Shown here piece by piece: positions 1 through 10,966 of a stretch of 64,000 bases of DNA. The stretch lies in contig NC_091147.1 in the NCBI RefSeq assembly GCF_041381155.1, positions 13,021,030 to 13,085,029 on the forward strand, written 5' to 3'. Origin of the DNA: Argopecten irradians. Lineage: Eukaryota > Mollusca > Bivalvia > Pectinida > Pectinidae. A program made the position numbers and the translations under genes. Each line of letters begins with the position of its first letter. The stretch's first letter is position 1. The notes beneath the pieces were generated by a model. That model saw nothing but the letters and a program-made list of their open reading frames with translations, was not told where the DNA came from and ran no database searches.

Positions 1-2809
1 ATCATCTGAATGACCATGGAATTGGTTGAGAAATGTTCCTGTCTTGTAGGGATCTTTGTCAGAGACACTGATAGATTTGTGGGCACATATGCTTCACTTT
101 ATGAGGTTGTCTGCAATGTTGATGAAGACTTATCCTCGAGGGGATTAACATATCTAGTCTGGTGCATGTTGACAATTAAGATTAGGTCTTTATTGCATGA
201 TTACAACTCATAATAGTTATCACAGATATCTGTAATATACAGGCTTTGTCAGACTGTGCTACACTAGATCCAAGATAAGGTCTACATATTACATGGAGAT
301 GACTAATATTGGTTATCCCAGAACCTGTGTAGATTTGCCAGTCGATCATCTGACAACAACACTGATGAAGAACTATAGATAGATCAGGATCACATTATAT
401 CAGCTGCTGGAGGGGATTCCCCTTTCCCTAATCCGGTCCTCAGTAACTATTTGTCGAAGTCTATGGTTAGTATACCAAATTCTGAGGCTTGTACCGAAGT
501 CTGGATCAGCAGAGAAAACCAATCAAATCTGCCGTAATAAGCCCAATATCAATTTCATTTTCAATCATCCCATGTAAAATCTATTATAACCGCCTCTAAC
601 AGCATTGCCAAAAATAGACAGAATTTAGTTTTTACCTTAATGGGAAAAAAATGAAATTGAAGCAAATTATGGTCATTAATTTAATTATTGAAAACATTTT
701 GAATGTTTAATATAAAACTGAACCAGCTGGAGCATGTACCTCAAATTAAAAGGTTAATTGGCCAGTAACAGCTAGGCTCATTTAAATAAGGACGTGGACA
801 TGCCAGATTTAGTTGGTGGAGCTAAGACAGAGTATTCAGAGAATAACCACCGACCAGCAGTCAGTACCTGACAACTGCCTAACTTGAGATTAAAATTCGC
901 TACCCAAGGTTGGTGTGCTTGTGGTAATTATAAAATGTTTGGACACTCAGAGTTCCACCTGTATATGGCCACCCCATCCCAACAAACTTTTTCTCCACTG
1001 TTTGAGACTTCATGTTCACTTACTTTGAATTTTAATCTGTCAAATGCGGAATATGAAAACCATAAACTTTCTTTATTTCATTTCTCTTGCAAAGTGATAT
1101 ATTGCTTTGTTATATCACTTTGTGCAATTATCATGTGAAATGGCTATTTTTGACCCCATAATTGAAAACACACCCTTTAGCTTATTTTCTCATTTTTTAT
1201 GCGATCTGCACTTATTGGGTGGACTACGCTTTTATACACAAACACAGCTGTATCAAACTTCATTGTATTCCAATAACAAACAAACCTCTTTTAAAATGTT
1301 CTCTGAATGAAACCTCTCTAACATGTTCATACATTAAGCTGTGGGGTTCTCGTCCCACAAATGCAGACCTATTTTGTCTGTACAATGACATCACGATGTG
1401 ATTGCCTAAAGCTGATATGATTGACTGATATCTACTACACCCATTCTGTGGTGTACATATCCCACTATGTACAGGTTGTAACAATACAAATGTTTTACAC
1501 CTGATGTCATCGGATGACCTCATTATGGACACTTTGTTGACATTTCCCACCGAAATGATTTGCCACAGGTGTAAAGATGTACATAGACCAGTATATAATG
1601 ATAGCTGTGATGAAATATTGTGTCACTTGTCAAGTTGATCATCACTTTGACATACAGTATATATATATATATATAGATCACAGCAAGCTTTATCTAATTA
1701 TATCATGTACATATATATATAGGATCTAAAACTAGTGATAATTTCATTTAAGATTTTATGAAATGAGTCTAAGAAATTCAAGATGAGTTTCATAAAACCT
1801 AATAACATTTCTTTACCACATAACTACAGCTATCTACATTTCAAAACATTTCAATATCAAAATATGTTGCAAAAATCCAGAAGAGTCCGACATTTTGTCA
1901 CGATGTCCTTGAATCCTTACATCATGCCATTGTTTAATGAGATCAAGTCATGACATCATAATGAATTTCCAGCCAAAGAAAATTGCTGCAGGTTATATTA
2001 CGCTATAGTCATGATCACTAGTAACATACCCAAAAATAGTAAAATGGCAAATTTTAAAGTCACTTGATCGATATCAGTATATATCACAATAAAAACTCCA
2101 TCAATGATTTGATATGTAAACCTGCATTGTTTTTTGATGCAGTGAAACAGCATTCTTAGGTACGCTTGGCGAGCCTGTGCACATCGAAACAATGAAAACC
2201 ACTCCGCAATGAAAATTAAAAGTTGTTTTGTTCATTTCACGTAATACTTGATGATATGAAAAAATAAAACCCCAATATTCAAAACCACAGACATTGAATT
2301 TGAACATATATACTCCATGGATGGAGTGTTTTAAGTGTTCAGTTGGGACTCTTATGATATTTGTATTACTCCCAGATCAGTAGTCTCCCGAAAATCACGA
2401 ACAACGCCTTCTTCGCTGTCTTCCTCCGCGACAGACTTTCGGTGGATTTTGGATTGTGTATATGTTTATTTAAATTTTACGTAATTCATGCTAATGATCA
2501 ATTATTGTAATCAAATGTTAAGAAGGTAACTGCAAAAGAAAGTTCTTATGACGCCTATAAAGTTTTTATGTGTTGGTTACATTGACGAACTATCTGATGA
2601 TATTATTGCGCAGTAAAAGTACGTGTTTCCTCCCTTGTTCTGTCACTGGGACTTGTGTCTTTTGTTTATCGACAACTGCGTTATATATAAAGGGAAAAAG
2701 TACAAAATTTATCAACATAAACTTACAAAATATAATGATAATATAGATCTTTATATGTACAAGCAACTTAAAGTAACAAATGAACTTATATTGCCGTGTA
2801 ATTTACGGT
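1..2809. other. No gene recognised; AT-rich noncoding sequence
   Basis: Only short open frames occur, without splice-site support or familiar protein motifs. It may be intron or upstream DNA of the plus-strand gene whose last exon is at 8735-8837, but nothing here proves that. A GC-richer island at about 2383-2452 stands out and is discussed in the findings. Confidence 0.5.
1657..1675. repeat. (TA)n microsatellite
   Basis: A run of alternating T and A of about 18 bp. A second short TA run follows near 1711-1720. Both are simple sequence with no further context. Confidence 0.8.
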
Positions 2810-3178
2810 AGCCTTATGAAGACTCACTAAAGTCTGATGCATTGCATGAAGTTTTCTTGATGTTAGTGTTCTTATGAATTCAAAAAAGTTTGAGTGTTAA
2901 AAGTAACCAAATAATGTACCTTTTAATTGGCAAAAGTATATGGCCATGTTTTATTATAAGTCAAAAGTCGGCAAAGCAAAAACTCAAGATATCTCACCAA
3001 CTGGGCTTACGAAGACTTGCTAAAGTCCGATAGATTACATGAAGTTTTCTTAATGTTAACGGCTAGCGTTCTTGTGAATTTAAAAGAAATCCGAGTGATA
3101 TATGTAATGCAGTAATGTACCTTTTATTTGGCAGAAGTATCTGGCCATAATTTATTAGTCAAAAGTCTTCAAAGCAAC
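2810..3178 (+). repeat. Diverged tandem duplication, two units of about 170-185 bp
   Basis: The block at about 2812-2983 reappears at about 3007-3178. Shared landmarks in order are GAAGACT..CTAAAGTC, ATGAAGTTTTCTT.ATGTTA, AATGTACCTTTTA.TTGGCA, GTAT.TGGCCAT and AGTCAAAAGTC. Small indels separate the copies, so the duplication is old. No coding potential is apparent. Confidence 0.75.
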
Positions 3179-3640
3179 CCATGTTAGTTTTCTAAAAAGG
3201 AAATCCAAACATATCCGGAAATGGTAATATTTCTAATGTTATATTTTTCCGAAAATATATTCCTCAATGTTAAGTGGATCTTAAGATACGGATATGTTTA
3301 CTTTTATTTTGTCTTTGAAGAGAAATTGATGAAATTGATAATTTAGCAATTAATAAAGAATGATAAAAAATGATACTCAGATTCTGAACGGTTTCATTGG
3401 TGTTGAAATCGTTATTTCAGAAATAATTTAGATATAAAATGTATTACAGTTATTTCAGGAAAATGAGTTATTCAACTTATTGTTCTTAAAAAACTTTAAA
3501 TATCATGAAATAAATATGGTATACTGTAAATATATTTTGTTAATAAACTCTGAAATTCAACACTGCACACTTAGTATACTAAATTCAATATGGAAAAAAA
3601 CCAATTTCTTTATTCCTTTGTTTGAGTCCTTCATTCACAG

Positions 3641-3684
3641 CATCTATGAGTGGCCTTGGCACTTTGATTATATAAAGAATTCAG
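3641..3684 (+). CDS. Possible 44-bp internal coding exon, unidentified
   Basis: A pyrimidine-rich tract ending TTCATTCACAG precedes 44 bp that read IYEWPWHFDYIKNS (14 codons, incoming phase 2, outgoing phase 1), followed by GTATAA. The peptide is rich in aromatic residues and looks protein-like. It lies on the same strand as the terminal exon at 8735, and could belong to the same gene. No connecting exon of the right phase was found, and a chance acceptor/donor pair of this size is quite possible. Confidence 0.2.
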
Positions 3685-6600
3685 GTATAAATATTGACAT
3701 ATATGTGCCAGGCCTGTGATGTATAGGTAATGTTACTTTTATATCTGATCTGATTAAATTCAGCTGCACATGCCCTATATATTGTCAGTTGTAGCAAGAA
3801 ACTTACACCGCAAACAGATGATTTTAATGTGATTGTTTTACTTTGTCCCTGACGATATGTCTGATGACATTTAGTAGTTCCCTGGGGTGTAGGAAATCTG
3901 ATATGTACGCTAATTATTATTGGACTGACCAATGATGAATCGATAAATTAACAGGCGTTGTATAATACATCTATGGTATTTAATTTGATCCCTAATGACA
4001 GAATGAAACATATCTGACAGTTCATGATCAATGACATGGTTCATCCTTGCCATTTTCTAATATAACAGGAACCCTAATCAAATTTCAAGTTGTTATCAAA
4101 AAGTAAGGGTTCTAAATTTTCTACAATGAAATGTTAGACTATAGAAGTAAAATTTTATTTAAAATGAAAGCAATTATATGTTTTGTCTAATGAGTGTGGG
4201 GATGAAATACTGACACATATAGGGATAGTGTACCGGTGTAGCATGGTATTTTGAATCATGGTATATTGACCCCAGAGTCAAAATACCATCATGGTGAAAT
4301 GAACCCCCACATGGTAAAATGACCCCCCCCCCCCCTTCTGAAAGTTGAAGACACTTGAAGACATTATTTTTTTCTTCTCATTTATGATAAACTCCAAATT
4401 AGGATTAAGTTAGACCTATGGCTAGCAGTAGAAGGGTTTTTTTCACTATAGTAACTGGAAAGAGTTTCAATACTTCAAGGAGACACAAGCAAGACCACAA
4501 GATATAATGCATAACGCAATAGCCTGAAGCCTCCAAAAACACACATACATTCAGCATATGTATCACAGTTCATGTAAGGGAACTAATAAGGAAGTCCTTA
4601 AATGGAGGATCACATTTATCTCTGGAGTTAAATCTCCATGTATAGCTGCCTAAGTGACAATTTTAACTTCTGTATACCTTAATAAAACCACTTTCTCAGG
4701 ATTTGAAATGGTCATTAGGTCATCTGACCCGAATTTGACCTGTGTATAAAGGCCTGTGTCTAGGCTATAAAGACAATTTTTGTTGGTCCATTGGGTGGTC
4801 CTTATACACAGGTTTGACTGTATATCATTATAAAGAGTAGAGAGCTAATTTGAAACTTCAGTCGTATATAAAATTGTATTGTGATGAGTCAATGTAGAGT
4901 GATTGGATATATATCAGGTGTGTTAGGTAATTACAGGCAAGTTATCCAGTTATAATGATCAGCTAATTAAAATGTTTGTTTGTGAATAGCTACAGAGTGG
5001 TTCATATTAAAGCTTTATAGTCTGACACTGATTTCTGGATCGTGAGATCGGCTTTTCGGGATTAAAGGATTTAGCTGGGGATGACTCGGCTTTTCTTTTG
5101 TCCAACAGGTTAATTATTTAGCAATTATATTATAATGAATATTGAAAAAAAAAGGGTTTGTGTCTGAAGCTACTATGGAGGTATTCATTGACATACAAAT
5201 ATACACTACAATCTACATGTGTTTATATAGCTATTCTGTTTTCTTAGGCTATGTTTGTCAATTAAAAAAGTTAAAGCAAAAAAAAAATGCTTTTGTAAAG
5301 AAACACAAAAAAATAGAGGATTTTTTGAGTCTTTAGATGGCAAATATGTAACGTTCAATGGATTCATTCAGAATTGTTGAAGTATAGTTTTCAAGCTTTG
5401 ACGTCCTTGACTTTGGTTAAGTTTGCTTTTTTTATGTCCTTTTAACAGCCTGGGTCATGTAAGGTTGTGAGATAGCTAGCTAGTATAGTATAAATATCCT
5501 TCCTGGGAATTGTTAGTCCGTTAACCCTAATTAAGTAATGTTTATTGAGAAACCAAATTACATTTGTGTAATCCTGGTTTTGGCTATCACATAGATACAC
5601 AAACTCCAAAGTGTATATTTTGTATTGTACACATGCATGATTTTGTGTTATAGATCCTATCATCTAGTACAACTTTGTGGAGTGGTTGTGGAGTGCAGAA
5701 CTTACTCATAAACCACAGATATGATGATAATGTACTGGTATACAGGTTATGTGAAGATGGCTAGTCATCATTTATATTTAAATAGCAGTCTTAATTGACT
5801 ACTTAATTGACAGGTGGTTGCAATTTCATTATAATTCATATTGTTTGTTTTTAATATTATAAGACTAGGGCTGGAACTGTTGACCAGGTATCAGTCTCGA
5901 CTGTTAGTCTAACTGTTTGAACCATGGAAAAGAGGGATTAGTACTCGAGGCAGAGGTACTTATTGGTTCAAATATGGTACTCCAGTACTTTGTCTTCTAC
6001 AGGAGGATCAATGTAGAACATTCTCTATAACTTCCAAATTCATGTGTGTGTGCTTCTTTGTATTGAGGAAATGGTGATGAAGGCTTTTAAGTGATAGTCA
6101 TCAGGAAAGAAAATCAATTTTTGATATCCATCAGAGAAAACAATGGAATGCCAGTAAGTGAAAACTTGTATTTAAATCTTCTCAGTGGTTTTATAGGGAT
6201 TCGTGGTATAACGAGGAAGCTGAGAAGATGCAAGGTTTAAATATACACAGTGAAATGATGTAGACCTGGTATCATGATGTTTGAAGTTTTCCTGTTACGA
6301 TATATATACCACTGAATTTTGAATGTGAAATTATGTGGTATTAAAATGACTTGTTTAAGGATTTTTTAAGTGAAAAAAAAAAATTAAAAAAAAAAAAATT
6401 AAAAACCCTTTCAACTTTAATTTTTGAATTTCAAATGCATACATACTAGATAATAAAGACATGTACATTTAACTTTTGTTCTAATCGGTGACTTTCTCTA
6501 TAGCTTTGCCTCCTTAATTCCTATTCAAACAATTTACTGGGAACAGAGTTGTTTTTCAGACTTTCACCACTAAACTAAATATAACAGAAGTACGATATTT

Positions 6601-7031
6601 ATAACACTGCAAGCGTTATAACATGTACATAATGATGTCCAAACACTTGTAAACTCTAGAATGGAATTGAAGCCGGGAGAAGTTGTTGAACTTTACACTG
6701 TAATGAAATTCTGTTGTGGTAGTATTTTAGTTTATTTGTGACGTGTAACGACGGACATGATGTAACGTCAGAAGCTTTGTTTGTTGTGATGAACCCGTTG
6801 TTTATCGAGTAACAGTACGCATTGTTTAATGAGTGACGAAAGCAGAGACAATCAGTGTTGTGTTTGTTGTGGTGAGCTTGTAAGAGTGTTTTACAGTTAT
6901 GTACAAAACCAGGCCTTGCTACGTCCCTTGATCCTCAAGGTGTCATATATCTACTATTCAACAAGCAGTAGACGAAAAAGAAAACACTGGCTGAGTGGAT
7001 AAGGGTGTTGTGACACAATACCACTAATCTA
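3685..7031. other. No gene recognised; presumed intron or intergenic DNA
   Basis: No coding stretch that I trust. Exon-like fragments at about 6199-6235 and 6897-6939 have an acceptor and a GT but incompatible phases or weak donors, so they are not called. A/T-rich simple sequence occurs at about 6371-6405. Confidence 0.45.
4230..4336 (+). repeat. Degenerate short tandem repeat with CATGGTAAAATGACCCC-like units, ending in poly(C)
   Basis: The words CATGGTATTTTGA, CATGGTATATTGACCCC, CATGGTGAAATGAACCCC and CATGGTAAAATGACCCC follow one another. The run ends in about 14 C residues. One unit lies in inverted orientation (GTCAAAATACCATCATG). I see no coding role. Confidence 0.65.
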
Positions 7032-8059
7032 ATGATTTTCAGAAACGGGGGTAGACAGAGGGAAAATGAATATTGGACTTACAATAATGTTAACATTGAT
7101 GTAGTCGACGAATTCAATTATCTTGGTATGTTATTTAATTACAATGGTAAATTTAAGAAAACGCAAATTCATGTTGCAAATCAAGGAAGAAAAGCTTATT
7201 TTTCCATATGTAGTAAGTTGAAAAATCATGCATTTAATATTTCGACTCAGTGTTCTATTTTTGATACATATATTAATAGTATACTGGGATATGCAAGTGA
7301 AATTTGGGGACATCATAAAGCTCCTGAGGTAGAAAAGGTGCACACTAACTTTTGCAAAAATGTTCTTGGAGTAAATAAAACAACTTGTAATGATTTTGTC
7401 TATTTAGAACTAGGAAGGTTGCCTTTGTATATAACCAGAAAAATTAAAATTTTGAAGTATTGGATAAAACTAAAAGGTACTTCCAACTGTATTTTAAAAG
7501 AATGTTTAGATACTAGAATTGAAACTAATGATGAATGGTCAATTAACATTAAAAATGAACTAGCAAAAATTGGATTAGCATACCTCTGGAATGATAGATA
7601 CGTTGACTGTTATACATTTAATATTATTGAAAATAGAATTAATGAGGTATATAGACAAGAGGTTATCAACAATATAAGTAATACATCACGAGGTATACTG
7701 TATAAACATTTATATGATAATTTTTGTTTACAATTTTATTTAAGAAAGCCCATTGACACTGTATATAAAAAATGTTTAACCAAAATAAGAATTTCGGCAC
7801 ACAATCTGAATATTGAAAAGGGTAGAAAACAAAATATCCCACGAGAGAATAGATTGTGTACATGTTTGTGATTTAAATGAACTTGAAGATGAATATCACT
7901 TTCTATTACAATGTCCATTTTTATGTTGATTTACGCCAAAAGTATATTAAGAAATATTATTACAGAAGACCAAGTGTTTTTAAATTAGTTAAATTATTAA
8001 GCGTTAACAACGTTAAAGAATTACAAAATACTGGTAAATTTATTCATTTTGCTATTTAA
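7032..8059 (+). pseudogene. LINE ORF2 remnant: thumb and post-RT region with C-terminal zinc-finger-like segment
   Basis: An open frame of 279 codons runs from 7032 to 7871. It includes FNYLGMLFNYNG, a sequence typical of the region just after the RT palm in LINE ORF2. The frame then breaks. The next frame gives C-x3-C-DLNELEDEYHFLLQC, a Cys/His arrangement like the zf-RVT tail of LINE proteins. A second shift near 7920 leads into a frame that ends at 8059. The RT active site (FADD) is absent because of the 5' truncation. The family assignment rests on motif order, and the clade is not determined. Confidence 0.8.
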
Positions 8060-8222
8060 GAAAAGGTCAGAAAAGTTAAAAAGTTGAGACATTTGGCTGG
8101 AAATTTATTATCTATTATATGAATCACTCTCCATCTCATTTGTTATATCAATTGTATATTTTACATGATGTAATTTGTACTTATGGACCGTAAGGTCCAC
8201 GGAATAAAATGAATTGAATTGA
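7032..8222 (+). mobile_element. 5'-truncated non-LTR retrotransposon (LINE), 3' end only
   Basis: This is the C-terminal part of a LINE reverse-transcriptase ORF, followed by a short 3' UTR and a tail. The 3' UTR contains a perfect hairpin, TGGACC-GTAA-GGTCCA (8184-8199), then GGAATAAAAT and the tail GAATTGAATTGAAT. The word AATCTA lies next to the 5' junction (7026-7031) and again after the tail (8222-8227), which could be a very short target-site duplication. Truncation at the 5' end and frameshifts show a dead copy. It sits between the exon-like piece at 3641 and the terminal exon at 8735, on the same strand. Confidence 0.8.
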
Positions 8223-8339
8223 ATCTATATTAAACTAGCTCTCCTGACCTCAAAATGACATCCTGACTGTCAAAAGGATGTAAAATAAACCCCTATTGTT
8301 TATAACCCTGGTGAATACTTGTCTCTATGTACCCGTTGG

Positions 8340-8480
8340 TTCTATTTAGCTCAGTTGGTTGACTAGTAATATCAAACACTTTTATCCTTATTTATTGTTT
8401 TAAAACAAACAAAAATATAGCTAGATTAACAAGGTTATAGACATAGTGTGTTGCTAGCCAGGATCAAACCCACCACTGCT
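8340..8480 (+). repeat. Possible tRNA-derived (SINE-like) remnant
   Basis: TAGCTCAGTTGGTTGACTAGTA resembles a tRNA D-arm or box A. About 100 bp later GGATCAAACCC resembles a degraded box B. The spacing is too long for a tRNA gene, and no acceptor stem pairs. A decayed SINE head is the simplest reading, but chance is possible. Confidence 0.2.
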
Positions 8481-8734
8481 GACTTCCTGCTACATTGCTC
8501 CCTATTTCAACCCAAACCCAGGTAGACTCCAATACTTGAAGTGGTTTACAGTCATGTACAGCACCAATGCAAATGTACCAGGGCTAGAGTAGTCTGCTGT
8601 CAGCCACACTTGAACCTGCCACCTTGAATGTCCATGGTCTTTAAAGAAATTCCCTTGAGTTTAAAGCCAGAATTAATTTTTATCATGTAGCATTGTCTAT
8701 AAATGTCTCCATAATTGTTTTCTCTCTTTTGTAG

Positions 8735-8837
8735 GCTGTCTGAGCTCTTAAAAAAGTATCACATGACAGAAGCCAAGGGAGACCACTCTGCAGTACTATA
8801 TACCTTTAACGGAATCTTGACTGTGGGAAGGGACTGA
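8735..8837 (+). CDS. 3'-terminal coding exon of an unidentified gene
   Basis: A strong acceptor (TTTTCTCTCTTTTGTAG) is followed by an exon with incoming phase 2. It encodes 33 residues and a TGA stop: LSELLKKYHMTEAKG, DHSAVLYTFNG, ILTVGRD. The composition is protein-like, with an amphipathic start and a beta-like end, unlike the random ORFs nearby. I do not recognise the protein. Upstream exons should lie on the plus strand below 8700; the 44-bp piece at 3641 is a candidate. The nearest clear AATAAA downstream is near 9888, so a 3' UTR of about 1 kb is possible. Confidence 0.5.
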
Positions 8838-10615
8838 ACTCTTGGTATATCCACAGCTAAATGTAGATCAAGACCCTGGCAAGTCTAGATCTACAAGTCT
8901 TCTCTTAGCAGAAACAATCCCACCAAAGTACCAACTGTTCATCAACTCTTTTTTCACTAGGAAACTTCAAATCAAAACTATTTCTTCTGTGCATCAAGTC
9001 ATTTTTCGAATATTAACCGACTCCAGTTTATTTTTTCACAATTATCTTGTTTAGAGATTATTGATTGGCAAAGAATATAACTTTCATTGGCCGGATGTCA
9101 TTCTTTCGTAAGCACTACCATTTTCTTCTGTTGAAATTGAAGGAAGTTAATTTTTATCATGATTGAAAGGGTTTGTTTGTTAATTAAGGGGGATAACTTT
9201 CATTGACTGGAATTTGCTAAAATACAAATTACATTAATGAATGAATGTCATAATGAAGTAATAATATATTTGTAATTGTTATTCAAGGCGTTATAGATCT
9301 GAGAACCAAGCTAAAACCGTTACTTTTTATCCTATGTATAAGCTGCACTGACAATGTAAATATACAGATTATGATAAATGTACTCTTTGTTCGTAGGTAA
9401 ATTATTTAGTAGCCTGTACATAAACTCTATCTGTGTAACAAGATCTACTTGATGAGACAGATGGTATCTAAAACTAAAAATGTGTTGAGTATATATACAG
9501 ATTGTTACAAGTTGCTACAGTCGTTGTCTGTACGTGTATTAGGTATATGTAAGCAGACCTCACACTAACTGAATTCATATTGTCAAACTCGACCTGTTTC
9601 ATTGTCAATCTGCATATGAAATGTTAAGTTTACATGGATTTCATGTATATGGTGTAATGAAATAGTTGTTTTACTTCATATTCAGGATCTAATCTATCGG
9701 AGTTGCTTTCCTTCATTTTACCCAGAGCCTAACTCATTTGCTCAGTTCTACTTCTTGAATATAACTTTTGAGCACTCATTTTATAGCTCTTCTGCTTCTG
9801 GAGCTCTTCAATCTATGAGGTGGAAGATCTTTTGAGAAGATTTCTCTTCTTAGAAGTACGCAAATCGAGTTAAACACTGTGATGGATTAAAATAAAGGGA
9901 AATAACTCTGATAAATGAGAATACATGTTGAGTTAGTATACCACTAACAAGTGTGTGTGTCAGGGCCAGTCATTATAGTGATACATTTGTTAATTATAAA
10001 CACTCATTGTTAATGATAAGTTCCCGTTCTTTAAATCATCCCCTTTAAGTTTTAGTCTATTTGGTTATCATAATTTTCATTGTAACTGATAAGGACTCTT
10101 ACTTTACCTTCCTTTAGTAATTCATTAATTTGGTTTAAAATGAGCCAATCATGACAATGTGTAATTTCAGTGTGGACCTGCTTCTATAGAGATTCACTGA
10201 AAGGTTTTACTGTGGTCAAAGACTGATAGAAATATGATCAGTTTAGACTAAACATATCTAAGGTATGAAATCAGTCAGTAGCAAGGATTTATAAGTGAGA
10301 AGGATTCGTGACTGTCTCTTTACATTACTAAACACCACTCGAGACGCCTATGAACCGGGAATAAAAACCATTTTTCTCAACAAATACTTGTCTTATCGAG
10401 TCAAATGAAACACCAATGTAAAGTTTATTAATTTTCACAACGTATATTATTTGCTTTAAGGAGGGTATATTTAGAGGATATGTCTTGAATTTTCGTTGAA
10501 AAATACGACAGCTCATGAAATGACGGCCCGCTTCAGAAAGAAAGACGGTAACCCTCGCACCCACAAGCTTCATCAAAGGCTACAAAGGAAAATCAGTCGT
10601 CGCCCGACGTCACGG
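8838..10615. other. No gene recognised; possible 3' UTR then intergenic
   Basis: The first part may be 3' UTR of the exon ending at 8837. There are scattered copies of a short word like AAGGGA(A/G)ATAACT (about 9188 and 9897). No coding sequence is supported. A minus-strand open frame at 10328-10576 has no splice or homology support. Confidence 0.4.
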
Positions 10616-10831
10616 TCAGTGCACAAACACAAAAGCTCCTGCCTTGTACTTCCCCAAAACCCAGTGTGACTTATCCTTCTCATATACGTCCTTGGTCAGT
10701 AGTAAGGGTTTTAACTGTACCAAAAAATTTGAAAATGGTGTCCCGACCACTTTGAAATTTTCTTTAAAGAAAACATATGATATCTTAGCATACAAACAGT
10801 TGAGCAATTCTTTGTTTCCTGCTCTTCTCAT
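10616..10831 (-). CDS. Short hypothetical ORF of 71 residues, doubtful
   Basis: ATG at 10831 opens a frame that starts MRRAGNKELLNCLYAKI and ends GAFVFVH with TGA. The composition is even, with no low complexity, and the sequence is slightly richer in GC than its surroundings. A CRE-like GACGTCAC lies just downstream at about 10597-10604. No motif, signal peptide or membrane segment is evident, and no splice sites support it. It could be a chance ORF. Confidence 0.12.
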   Translation of the reverse strand: MRRAGNKELLNCLYAKISYVFFKENFKVVGTPFSNFLVQLKPLLLTKDVYEKDKSHWVLGKYKAGAFVFVH

Positions 10832-10871
10832 GGACAAATTTTGATTAACTGATAACTTTCAATTCTGACCT

Positions 10872-10966
10872 AACAGAGTTGTTTCCCTTTATTTCACGCT
10901 GTCCGCATACTACTGCTTTATCATACTTACTCAGAGTGAAGTGAAGGGAAGTAACTCTGACAGATT
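10872..10966. repeat. Imperfect inverted repeat with ends CAGAGTTGTTTCCCTT / AAGGGAAGTAACTCTG
   Basis: CAGAGTTGTTTCCCTTTATTTCAC pairs with GTGAAGTGAAGGGAAGTAACTCTG across a loop of about 40 bp. The terminal word also occurs alone several times in the window. It is probably a small foldback repeat or its ends. Confidence 0.6.

Noticed and set aside
6199..6235. Possible internal exon of the unidentified plus-strand gene
   Set aside because: Donor GTTTAA is weak and the phase does not fit the terminal exon at 8735.
6897..6939. Exon-like segment with acceptor GTTTTACAG and GT after CTCAAG
   Set aside because: None of its open frames leaves the phase needed by the exon at 8735; next to a LINE junction.
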